Origin: CAJXZP01 sp041563475
Lineage (GTDB): Bacteria > Bacteroidota > Bacteroidia > Flavobacteriales_G > Salibacteraceae
NCBI GenBank assembly: GCA_041563475.1
Contig: JBFFMY010000091.1
Span: 1 to 5,999 of the forward strand
Reading direction: 5' to 3'
DNA length: 5,999 nucleotides
Part shown: piece after piece, positions 1 to 5,658 of the stretch
Numbering within the stretch: position 1 is the stretch's first letter
Layout: each line of letters begins with the position of its first letter
Made by a program: the position numbers and the translations under genes
The notes under the pieces: model-generated
What the model saw: only the letters and a program-made list of their open reading frames with translations
What the model was told of the DNA's origin: nothing
The model's database searches: none

Positions 1-2
1 AT

Positions 3-71
3 GACACTTTACTCAATGGAGTTTCTGTTATGCAAAACATAACCACTTTAGCGGATACAGTGAACTTATAA
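3..71 (+). CDS. 3' end of an unidentified gene (partial)
   Basis: One plus-strand frame is open from the window edge and ends at a TAA at 69-71. It gives a 22-residue tail, DTLLNGVSVMQNITTLADTV followed by Asn-Leu. A hairpin terminator begins 18 nt after the stop, which is the expected arrangement for the end of a plus-strand gene. Of the other two plus frames, one reaches a stop at 40-42 and one begins with a stop, so they are poorer candidates. The tail is too short to assign a family, and no function is proposed. A non-coding edge remains possible. Confidence 0.45.
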   Translation, partial: DTLLNGVSVMQNITTLADTVNL

Positions 72-89
72 AATATTTTAATTCTTAAG

Positions 90-129
90 AAAAGTCATCT
101 TCCTTTTACGGTGGATGGCTTTTTTTTTT
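90..129 (+). terminator. Hairpin terminator, probably bidirectional
   Basis: AAAAGTCATC (90-99) pairs with GATGGCTTTT (114-123), a 10-bp stem with one G-U pair. A short inner CC/GG pairing is possible, and a T-run extends to 129. It lies between a plus-strand stop at 71 and the minus-strand sulfurtransferase stop at 142. Read on the minus strand, the same stem is followed by CTTTTCTT, so it probably also ends the three-gene operon. Confidence 0.8.
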
Positions 130-141
130 GAATTTTTCATT

Positions 142-969
142 CTAACCTTCTATTGGCTTCTCATTTCGTGACCACTCACTCCATGAACCCACATATAAAC
201 TTGCGGTTTTAAATCCACATATTTCCATAGCTAAAATTCCATGACATGCCGTTACACCAGAGCCACAATGAAAAATAACCTCATCATATTTAGCATTAAT
301 ATCCGCGTATTTTATGGCTAATTTATTTACTGGAATAAACAATCCTTCCTCATCTACATTTGAAAGAAACGGAATGTTAATGGCTCCAGGTATATGACCT
401 GCAATTAAATCAATAGGTTCTACCTCTCCTCTAAAGCGTTGCTCCGAACGGACATCAATTACAATTTTATTGGGGTTTTGTCTCGCCTTATCAACAACCT
501 CCATATCTACCAAAGGCCAAGTCCACCTACTTGCATGATAGTTGCTTTCATTTTGTTGTTTTGAATCCCCACTTTCCGTTGGAAAGTCATTTTGAACGGC
601 ATAATCAAATCCCCCATCTAATACTTGAACCTTTTCATGTCCTATAGAACGCAGCATCCACCACATTCGAGAGGCGAAAGCACCACTATTTTCATCGTAA
701 ATCACCACATGGGAAGAATTGGAAATACCCAACCTATTTAATACCAAAATAAATTTTGAAATGGATGGTAAGGGATGTCTCCCTCCATTTTTAGGGTCTT
801 TAATTTCTGCTAAATCCGTATTAATATCTACATATAAAGCCTCTTTCAAATGAGATATCTGATAGGTGCCAACATCGCAATTTCTAGAATCTATTAACAC
901 AACAGCATTAGATTTTTGAAGGTTAAGTAATTCCTTGAAAGAAATAATTGGAGAAATTGATTTCGACAT
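142..969 (-). CDS. sseA: 3-Mercaptopyruvate/thiosulfate sulfurtransferase (tandem rhodanese)
   Basis: This 275-residue protein has two rhodanese domains, the usual length for the SseA/TST family, and no signal peptide, so it is likely cytoplasmic. The N-terminal domain (about 8-130) has YDENSGAFASR at its active-site position with no cysteine, as is normal for the structural first domain. The C-terminal domain (about 155-273) carries RFRGEVEP (178-185), GHIPGAINIP (191-200), the catalytic loop CGSGVT (235-240, nucleophile Cys235) and the family ending GSWSEW (261-266). The CG[S/T]GVT loop is typical of 3-mercaptopyruvate sulfurtransferases, whereas thiosulfate-specific rhodaneses have CRKGVT. 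The likely reaction is 3-mercaptopyruvate to pyruvate with transfer of sulfane sulfur to a thiol or cyanide. The true acceptor is unknown. It is the last gene of the operon, starting 19 nt after the oxidoreductase stop. Its ATG is preceded by only a weak purine stretch (CAGGTG). Confidence 0.9.
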   Translation of the reverse strand: MSKSISPIISFKELLNLQKSNAVVLIDSRNCDVGTYQISHLKEALYVDINTDLAEIKDPKNGGRHPLPSISKFILVLNRLGISNSSHVVIYDENSGAFASRMWWMLRSIGHEKVQVLDGGFDYAVQNDFPTESGDSKQQNESNYHASRWTWPLVDMEVVDKARQNPNKIVIDVRSEQRFRGEVEPIDLIAGHIPGAINIPFLSNVDEEGLFIPVNKLAIKYADINAKYDEVIFHCGSGVTACHGILAMEICGFKTASLYVGSWSEWSRNEKPIEG

Positions 970-988
970 TTACACCTGAATTGATTGT

Positions 989-2110
989 TTACGAAGATAG
1001 AATTTCTGTACTTACCCTTTCCCCCAACAAACTACCCAAAGCCATGCCCATCCCTCCGAGTCTTACGGCCACAAAAGTGTGAGGGCTAACCCATTCTAAA
1101 ATGGGTTTTTTAACTTCTCCGAACGCCATAATCCCACTCCACTGTTGATCAATTTCAAAAGAAGTAATTGGTAATAATTCCGTTTTAAGAATATGTATTA
1201 AGTGCTTTTCAATACGTTTATTAATTCCCTGTTCCGTGGTTTCTTCCCCCAGCATATCTAAATTTCTTCCCCCTCCTAAAAGCACCCGATTTCCTACATT
1301 TCTAAAATAGTAGTAACCCGCCTCCATGTGAAAAGTCCCTTGAAACTTTAAGTTAGGGATGGGTTGGGTTATGAGCACTTGCCCCCGACCAGGAACCAAT
1401 TGCAGTTCTGGAAATAATTCTTTGGTAAACGCATTGGTGCATACGGCTATCTTCTTGGCGCTAAAAACCACATTTTGGCTACCATTTTCTACAGTAATTT
1501 CATTTCCTTTTATGGATTTGGCTTTCGTTCCCGTAAGGATTTTGGCTCCCAACAAATTGGCTCTTTTCCATAATGCACTAAGCGTTTTTCCTGTATCAAT
1601 TTGGCCTTCCAAAGGATTGAAAATCATTCCAGAAAAACTGGATTTTTGAAACCCAAATGAATCAATTTTATTAGTTGCATTTAAAAAAACAGAGGTATTA
1701 AAAATGGGGGCTAATTGTTTATTTAAAGCATCCATTTTATCCAAAAAATGAACCTCAGATTCACGGAGTAGTTCATAGCCTCCAAATTGTTGAAATCCCA
1801 ACTCAATATCCGTAAATCTAGACCGCAATTTTTGAAGACCTTCCCACCGCATTTGTACCAGATTCAAGCTTTCTTCAATCCCCATATTCTCTTGGTCTTC
1901 CAACAACTCTGTTAAACTACCAAAACATGCAAAGCCCGCATTTTTAGTGCTCGCCCCAGATGGAAAAATAGATTTTTCAAGGATTAGCACATGTAGATTG
2001 GGTTCCTTTTCCAGTAAAGAAATAGCAGATGACAACCCGGTTATTCCCGCTCCTATGATTACTACATCATAGGTTAAAAAAGATTCCGATTCCCAAAAGC
2101 TTAAGTTCAT
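989..2110 (-). CDS. FAD-dependent oxidoreductase, DAO (D-amino acid/amine oxidase) family
   Basis: This 373-residue protein is of normal length for the DAO/glycine-oxidase-like flavoprotein group. The N-terminal Rossmann fold reads DVVIIGAGITGLSSAISLLE, with the dinucleotide motif GAGITG at 20-25 and the ribose-binding acidic residue Glu45 in LILEK. It is followed by PSGASTKNAGFACFGS (50-65), the second flavin-contact segment of the family. The substrate domain lies between about 80 and 320. The C-terminal FAD segment is RLGGMGMALGSLLGE (350-364), preceded by the family-like QWSGIMAFGEVKKPILEW (323-340). There is no signal peptide or membrane helix, so a soluble enzyme is likely. The family oxidises the C-N bond of amines or amino acids, giving an imine that hydrolyses to an oxo compound. 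The substrate cannot be read from sequence. Its ATG lies 2 nt after the E1 stop, so translational coupling is likely. Alternatives within the family include glycine, sarcosine or gamma-glutamylputrescine oxidase-like enzymes. Confidence 0.85.
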   Translation of the reverse strand: MNLSFWESESFLTYDVVIIGAGITGLSSAISLLEKEPNLHVLILEKSIFPSGASTKNAGFACFGSLTELLEDQENMGIEESLNLVQMRWEGLQKLRSRFTDIELGFQQFGGYELLRESEVHFLDKMDALNKQLAPIFNTSVFLNATNKIDSFGFQKSSFSGMIFNPLEGQIDTGKTLSALWKRANLLGAKILTGTKAKSIKGNEITVENGSQNVVFSAKKIAVCTNAFTKELFPELQLVPGRGQVLITQPIPNLKFQGTFHMEAGYYYFRNVGNRVLLGGGRNLDMLGEETTEQGINKRIEKHLIHILKTELLPITSFEIDQQWSGIMAFGEVKKPILEWVSPHTFVAVRLGGMGMALGSLLGERVSTEILSS

Positions 2111-2112
2111 TT

Positions 2113-4110
2113 CTAGTACGCAAAAAGTTCAACTAACTTACTTTCAAAGTATTCATTAGCCAAAAAATGCTTTTCTAAATCCGCGGCAAAAGGAACAGCC
2201 GTATCCATACTTGCTACTCGAGTAACTGGAGCATCTAATTTTTCAAAACAATATTCAGAAATAATAGCCGAAATCTCTCCTCCAATACCATTAAACAAGG
2301 TGTCTTCGTGAAGAATTATGGCTTTCCCTGTTTTATTCACTTCTCTAATTATGGTTTCTTTATCTAATGGAAGTAACGTTCTTAAGTCTACAACTGTAGC
2401 ATTAATCTGCGGATGATTTTCAAGAGCTGACAAAGCCCAATGCACACCCATTCCATAACTAATAATGGTCAAGTCCGTTCCTTCTTTAATGACCGCAGCC
2501 TCCCCAATTGGTAAGGTGTAATATCCTTCTGGCACCTCTTGGCGTAAACTTCGATAGAGTGCTTTATGCTCAAAAAACAAAATCGGATTTGGGTCCTCAA
2601 ATGATCGTAAAAGCAACCCTTTTGCATCTGCAGGAAAAGCAGGATAAACGACCTTTAACCCAGGAATGTGTGTGAACCAAGCCTCATTACTTTGCGAGTG
2701 AAATGGTCCAGCTCCAACACCCGCTCCAGTAGGCATACGCACAACCACATCCACATTCTGACCCCATCGCCAATACATTTTGGCCATGTTATTCGTGATT
2801 TGCGTAATTCCTTCACTCACAAAATCGGCAAATTGCATTTCAACCATGGCTTTTCGACCCTTAACAGATAAACCAATAGCCGCTCCCAAAATAGCCGACT
2901 CACATAAAGGAGTATTCCTAACTCTTTTTGCACCATACTTGGCTTTGAATCCTTCAGTCACTTTAAAAACACCACCGTATTCTGAAATATCTTGCCCCAT
3001 TAAAACCAGACTATCATGTTTTTGCATAGCCAAATCCAATCCGTTCTGAACCGCATCAATCAGACGCATTTCCGTTTTTTCTGCACTAGGTTCCGTAGTA
3101 TTTAAATTAAACGGTGCATACACATCATTTAATTCAATATCTCGGTTAAATTCAATTTTGGGTTCATTTTCTGCCGCTACCCAGTCTCTATTTATTTGAT
3201 CAGAAATCTCTTTATGGATATCTTCAATCTCAGTTGAGGATAATACCTTCTCCGCCACCAAATAGTTTTCAAAATTATCCACTGGATCTTTTAGTTTCCA
3301 CGTATCTTGAAGTCCCTCTGGATAATATTTCGTGCCCGATGCTTCCTCGTGGCCATGCATCCTAAACGTCATCATTTCCACTAAAACAGGTCTTGGATTC
3401 TTCTCTTGGCTTTCAGCAAGTTCCTTCATTAAATGATAAACCTCCAAAATATTATTCCCATCTACTTGATGAGCCTCCATACCATACCCAGGGCCCTTCA
3501 TGGTAAACGAGTCAAAATTGAACTGCTCCGCGCTTGGCGTGGAGAGTCCCCATTGATTATTTTCAATAACGAAAATTACAGGTAAGCCCCATACCGAAGC
3601 GGTGTTTAATGCTTCATGAAAATCCCCTTGACTTGCACCTCCATCCCCAGAAAAAACTACGGTAGCTTTCCCTGTTTTACTTAATAAATTATCTAATGCA
3701 ATTCCATCGGCAACACCCAATTGTTGTGCTAAATGGGAAATCATACCCACAATATGATGCTCATTTGTACCAAAATGGAATGATCTGTCGCGTCCTTTGG
3801 TAAACCCATTGGCCTTTCCTTGAAACTGTGAAAAAAGACGTTTTAAGTCTATATTTCGAGTCGTGAAAACACCCAAGTTTCGGTGCATGGGTAAAATGTA
3901 CTCATCTTCGTCAAGAGCCAATACGGTTCCAACGGAAATAGCTTCTTGTCCCCAACCCGAAAACCATTTTGAAATTTTCCCTTGTCTTAAAAGGATTAAC
4001 ATTTTCTTCTCTATTAAACGAGGTAATAGAAGAGATTTATACATTTTCACTAACTCTAAATTAGTGAGTTTTTGTTTGTTGAAGACCATAACGTACTGTT
4101 GCAAAGGCAT
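2113..4110 (-). CDS. Fused 2-oxo acid dehydrogenase E1 (alpha+beta), probably branched-chain type
   Basis: This 665-residue protein joins both E1 subunits. The alpha part (about 15-330) has SKWFSGWGQEAISVG (47-61), the HRNLG segment (76-80) and the thiamine diphosphate motif from GDGG (155-158) to ENN (183-185). It also has a phosphorylation-loop-like RMHGHEEASGT (250-260). The beta part (about 345-660) has GQDISEYGGVF (372-382), PLCESAILGAAIG (401-413, with Glu404 in the place of the beta-subunit glutamate that activates the cofactor) and HSQSNEAWF (471-479). A C-terminal transketolase-like domain runs from about 545. The enzyme decarboxylates a 2-oxo acid on thiamine diphosphate and passes the acyl group to a lipoyl E2. 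From memory, fused E1s of this length are common in Bacteroidota and are usually annotated 2-oxoisovalerate dehydrogenase. Pyruvate cannot be excluded as substrate. No E2 or E3 gene is in the window. An alternative in-frame ATG at 4089 gives MVFNKQKLTN and is an equally good start, because neither has a Shine-Dalgarno. It is the first gene of the operon. Confidence 0.92.
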   Translation of the reverse strand: MPLQQYVMVFNKQKLTNLELVKMYKSLLLPRLIEKKMLILLRQGKISKWFSGWGQEAISVGTVLALDEDEYILPMHRNLGVFTTRNIDLKRLFSQFQGKANGFTKGRDRSFHFGTNEHHIVGMISHLAQQLGVADGIALDNLLSKTGKATVVFSGDGGASQGDFHEALNTASVWGLPVIFVIENNQWGLSTPSAEQFNFDSFTMKGPGYGMEAHQVDGNNILEVYHLMKELAESQEKNPRPVLVEMMTFRMHGHEEASGTKYYPEGLQDTWKLKDPVDNFENYLVAEKVLSSTEIEDIHKEISDQINRDWVAAENEPKIEFNRDIELNDVYAPFNLNTTEPSAEKTEMRLIDAVQNGLDLAMQKHDSLVLMGQDISEYGGVFKVTEGFKAKYGAKRVRNTPLCESAILGAAIGLSVKGRKAMVEMQFADFVSEGITQITNNMAKMYWRWGQNVDVVVRMPTGAGVGAGPFHSQSNEAWFTHIPGLKVVYPAFPADAKGLLLRSFEDPNPILFFEHKALYRSLRQEVPEGYYTLPIGEAAVIKEGTDLTIISYGMGVHWALSALENHPQINATVVDLRTLLPLDKETIIREVNKTGKAIILHEDTLFNGIGGEISAIISEYCFEKLDAPVTRVASMDTAVPFAADLEKHFLANEYFESKLVELFAY

Positions 4111-4155
4111 TAAAAGATTTACACCAAATTCAATCCCCCCTTGAAAATAAGCTTA

Positions 4156-4163
4156 CGAATTTA
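4156..4163 (-). promoter_or_regulatory. Possible -7 box for the E1-oxidoreductase-sulfurtransferase operon
   Basis: On the minus strand this reads TAAATTCG, one mismatch from the Bacteroidota -7 consensus TAnnTTTG, about 46 nt upstream of the E1 start. No TTTG/TTG element is found at the usual 19-21 nt spacing. It is the best candidate in this gap for the operon but is weak. Confidence 0.25.
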
Positions 4164-4165
4164 GA

Positions 4166-4185
4166 ATATTTCGGTATCGAAATAT
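4166..4185. promoter_or_regulatory. Perfect 8-4-8 inverted repeat, candidate operator
   Basis: ATATTTCG (4166-4173), spacer GTAT, then CGAAATAT (4178-4185) form a perfect palindrome of 8-bp arms. It sits in the divergent intergenic region, centred about 65 bp upstream of the E1 start and about 113 bp upstream of the LON-domain gene start. It directly abuts the possible minus-strand -7 box at 4156-4163, so a bound dimeric regulator would cover that promoter. No T-run follows on either strand, so it is not a terminator. The binding protein is unknown. Confidence 0.5.
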
Positions 4186-4223
4186 CACCTTATTCCAAAC
4201 ATTTTTTTTGATTTTGTAAAAAA

Positions 4224-4231
4224 TAAGTTTG
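4224..4231 (+). promoter_or_regulatory. -7 box of the LON-domain gene
   Basis: TAAGTTTG is an exact match to the Bacteroidota -7 consensus TAnnTTTG. Transcription would begin around 4237, leaving a leader of about 50 nt before the ATG at 4289. The upstream TTTG at 4207-4210 is only 13 nt away, shorter than the usual spacing, so the -33 element is weak or absent. Confidence 0.5.
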
Positions 4232-4288
4232 TACCCAACCTTATGGTTTATTACTTCGTTACATACATGTAAGCCAACGTGTTTCAAT

Positions 4289-4894
4289 ATGAAAATGAAA
4301 AATATTCAAACTAAAACAATGGGATTATTCCCGCTTTCTATGGTGATTCTGCCAAAGGAAAGTGTTCGTTTGCATATTTTTGAATCGCAATTCAAGGCTT
4401 TGGTCAACGACTGTTTTGCTTCTGGAAATGATTTTGTTATTCCCTATGTATTTGATGGCAAACCTACATCTTATGGTACGTGTGTGCGTTTAGTGGATGT
4501 GGAACGTTTTTATCCAGATGGAAAAATGGATATTAAAGTAGAAGGCTTATGTGTGGTTCGAATTGCAAATATAAGTTCGAATAAATCAAAACCGTATTCG
4601 GTCGGAGAAATTGAAACCATTGAAAGTGCTATTCCAGAAATGTATTCGGAAGAATTGAACAGATTATTTAAAGAATATTGCTGTTATTCTAATGTAGATT
4701 TTGATACGGAAACAAATTACTCTGTATTTGAAATGGCTAGATTTCTGAAATTAAATAAGGAAACTAAAATTAAACTTCTTCGATACTCCAATAATTCAAT
4801 AGTTCAAACCAAAATAATTTTGAATGAACTACGCTTAGAAGTTTTAACGCACAATTTACAAGACCAAGCAGGGTTTAGATATTATATGAATTAG
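4289..4894 (+). CDS. Stand-alone LON substrate-binding domain protein
   Basis: This 201-residue protein starts with MKMKNIQTKTMGLFPLSMVI. The stretch FPLSMVILPKESVRLHIFES, then QFKALVNDC, matches the opening of the LON N-terminal (substrate-binding, PUA-like) domain, whose usual form is lFPL..vvlPge.l.LhIFEpRY..l..dc. The rest of the domain follows, including YGTCVRLVDVERFYPDGKMDIKVEGL. The AAA+ ATPase and Ser-Lys protease domains of Lon are absent, and the gene ends naturally with TAG, so this is a stand-alone domain rather than a truncated protease. The C-terminal half is probably helical. Its biochemical role is not established, and an adaptor or substrate-binding function is only an inference from the domain. 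An upstream in-frame TTG at 4229 was rejected because it lies inside the -7 box. ATGs at 4295 and 4319 are possible alternative starts. The gene is probably monocistronic, with its own promoter and terminator. Confidence 0.85.
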   Translation: MKMKNIQTKTMGLFPLSMVILPKESVRLHIFESQFKALVNDCFASGNDFVIPYVFDGKPTSYGTCVRLVDVERFYPDGKMDIKVEGLCVVRIANISSNKSKPYSVGEIETIESAIPEMYSEELNRLFKEYCCYSNVDFDTETNYSVFEMARFLKLNKETKIKLLRYSNNSIVQTKIILNELRLEVLTHNLQDQAGFRYYMN

Positions 4895-4910
4895 TTTAGT
4901 TAGGTTTCAG

Positions 4911-4946
4911 AAAGCCCCATAGGTAATATTACTTATGGGGCTTTTT
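4911..4946 (+). terminator. Strong hairpin terminator of the LON-domain gene
   Basis: AAAGCCCCATA (4911-4921) pairs perfectly with TATGGGGCTTT (4934-4944). The pairing continues through a G-T wobble into GTAAT/ATTAC, so the 34 nt form an almost complete palindrome, followed by a T-run to 4946. It begins 16 nt after the TAG at 4894. On the minus strand the stem is followed only by TTTCTG, so termination there of the convergent membrane-protein gene would be weaker. Confidence 0.9.
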
Positions 4947-5009
4947 AGTTTTTATTCGGGTTGGTAACTATTCAATAAACTTGAAGAATATTCAGTACAC
5001 TTCAATCAC

Positions 5010-5561
5010 CTACTTTTTCTTTAAAAATCTTCTTAATTCTATCAAAAGTTCACTTCTGTCCTTTTCTTCTAGATGCATTCCTAAACCAATTTGTTTTCCA
5101 AAACAATCAAAAATTAATTGCTCATTTCCCATTACCCAAAAAGATTTATTGAAGCCCTCGGAAATAGATTTCCTGTTATTTTCTACTTTTCGTAACTCCT
5201 TAATATTCTCTCTGTCGTAACGATTCACTTTTCCATAACCAAAAAGAGCTCTTTTCACATACATTTCTGAAGGCGTAATTTTTATTAACTCGTATCCATA
5301 CGCTCTAAAAAGCCAACTATACAATGCCTTAACTTCAAAATATAACCAGAAAGCTAAATAAGTAATGAAAAACCATAGGCGCTCATTCACCGCTTGCCCG
5401 CTGAAAACAACGTACATTACGTATCCGCCCATTATGGTCCACATGATAAGCCAACCCAATAAAGCATGATTCATCCAAGGCTCAATAGTACCTGAAATCT
5501 TAATAATGAATTCCTTTTCTTTTTTACTCAAAGTAATTCTATCTCCAATTGAATTTTTCAT
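5010..5561 (-). CDS. Two-helix membrane protein with a PH-like C-terminal region, function unknown
   Basis: From the ATG at 5559-5561 this encodes 183 residues. A short charged N-terminus (SKKEKEFIIKISG) precedes two hydrophobic helices, about 33-53 (ALLGWLIMWTIMGGYVMYVV and onward) and about 62-84 (starting LWFFITYLAFWLYFEVKA). A cytoplasmic-looking region of about 100 residues follows. It has alternating short strands (YELIKITPSEMYVKR, NEQLIFDCFGKQIGLG) and an amphipathic final helix ending in three lysines. Helix pair, beta-rich segment and final helix resemble small bacterial PH-like membrane proteins, but I do not recognise a named family. A longer reading from a TTG at 5600 was rejected because that codon lies in the putative -7 box. 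The gene converges with the LON-domain gene and diverges from the exported-protein gene. Confidence 0.75.
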   Translation of the reverse strand: MKNSIGDRITLSKKEKEFIIKISGTIEPWMNHALLGWLIMWTIMGGYVMYVVFSGQAVNERLWFFITYLAFWLYFEVKALYSWLFRAYGYELIKITPSEMYVKRALFGYGKVNRYDRENIKELRKVENNRKSISEGFNKSFWVMGNEQLIFDCFGKQIGLGMHLEEKDRSELLIELRRFLKKK

Positions 5562-5597
5562 TCGTATTTTATTTTTGGAATACTTATTGTTTGTTGG

Positions 5598-5606
5598 CAA
5601 ACGTTA
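5598..5606 (-). promoter_or_regulatory. Probable promoter (-7-like box) of the membrane protein gene
   Basis: On the minus strand this reads TAACGTTTG, the TAnnTTTG consensus with one extra base in the spacer. A TTTG lies upstream (5630-5633 on the plus strand as CAAA). It is 23 nt from this box, or 21 nt if counted to the preceding TATAACG. The start codon lies about 36 nt downstream. It overlaps the plus-strand -7 box at 5605-5612 by two bases. Confidence 0.35.
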
Positions 5607-5612
5607 TATTTG
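5605..5612 (+). promoter_or_regulatory. -7 box of the exported protein gene
   Basis: TATATTTG is an exact match to the Bacteroidota TAnnTTTG -7 consensus, 46 nt before the ATG at 5659. The nearest upstream TTG (5587-5589) is 15 nt away, shorter than usual, so the -33 element is uncertain. Confidence 0.5.
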
Positions 5613-5658
5613 CTGACTTTGAAACACGCCAAAATTGGTACTTTAAATTGTTTTGACC

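Noticed and set aside
364..969. Loss of the catalytic cysteine in the first rhodanese domain
   Set aside because: Tandem rhodaneses normally lack the cysteine in the N-terminal domain, so this is not an inactivating change.
1359..1649. Plus-strand open frame of 96 codons inside the FAD oxidoreductase gene
   Set aside because: It lies entirely antisense to a gene with clear family motifs, and its translation shows no domain, signal or plausible start context.
2668..3049. Two overlapping plus-strand open frames within the E1 gene
   Set aside because: They are antisense to the conserved beta domain, overlap each other in different frames and have no recognisable protein features.
3863..4144. 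Plus-strand open frame opposite the E1 N-terminus
   Set aside because: It is antisense to the conserved alpha-domain start, and its low-complexity translation has no family signature.
4166..4185. Palindrome read as a terminator
   Set aside because: There is no T-run on either strand and it lies upstream of both divergent genes, so an operator is the better reading.
4981..5220. Plus-strand 79-codon frame opposite the membrane protein
   Set aside because: It is a shadow of the AT-rich C-terminal region of the minus-strand gene. The Ser/Phe-rich translation reflects antisense Lys/Glu codons.
5562..5600. TTG start at 5600 extending the membrane protein by 13 residues
   Set aside because: The codon falls inside the putative minus-strand -7 box, and the added residues (PTNNKYSKNKIR) look like leader sequence. 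The ATG at 5561 is preferred.
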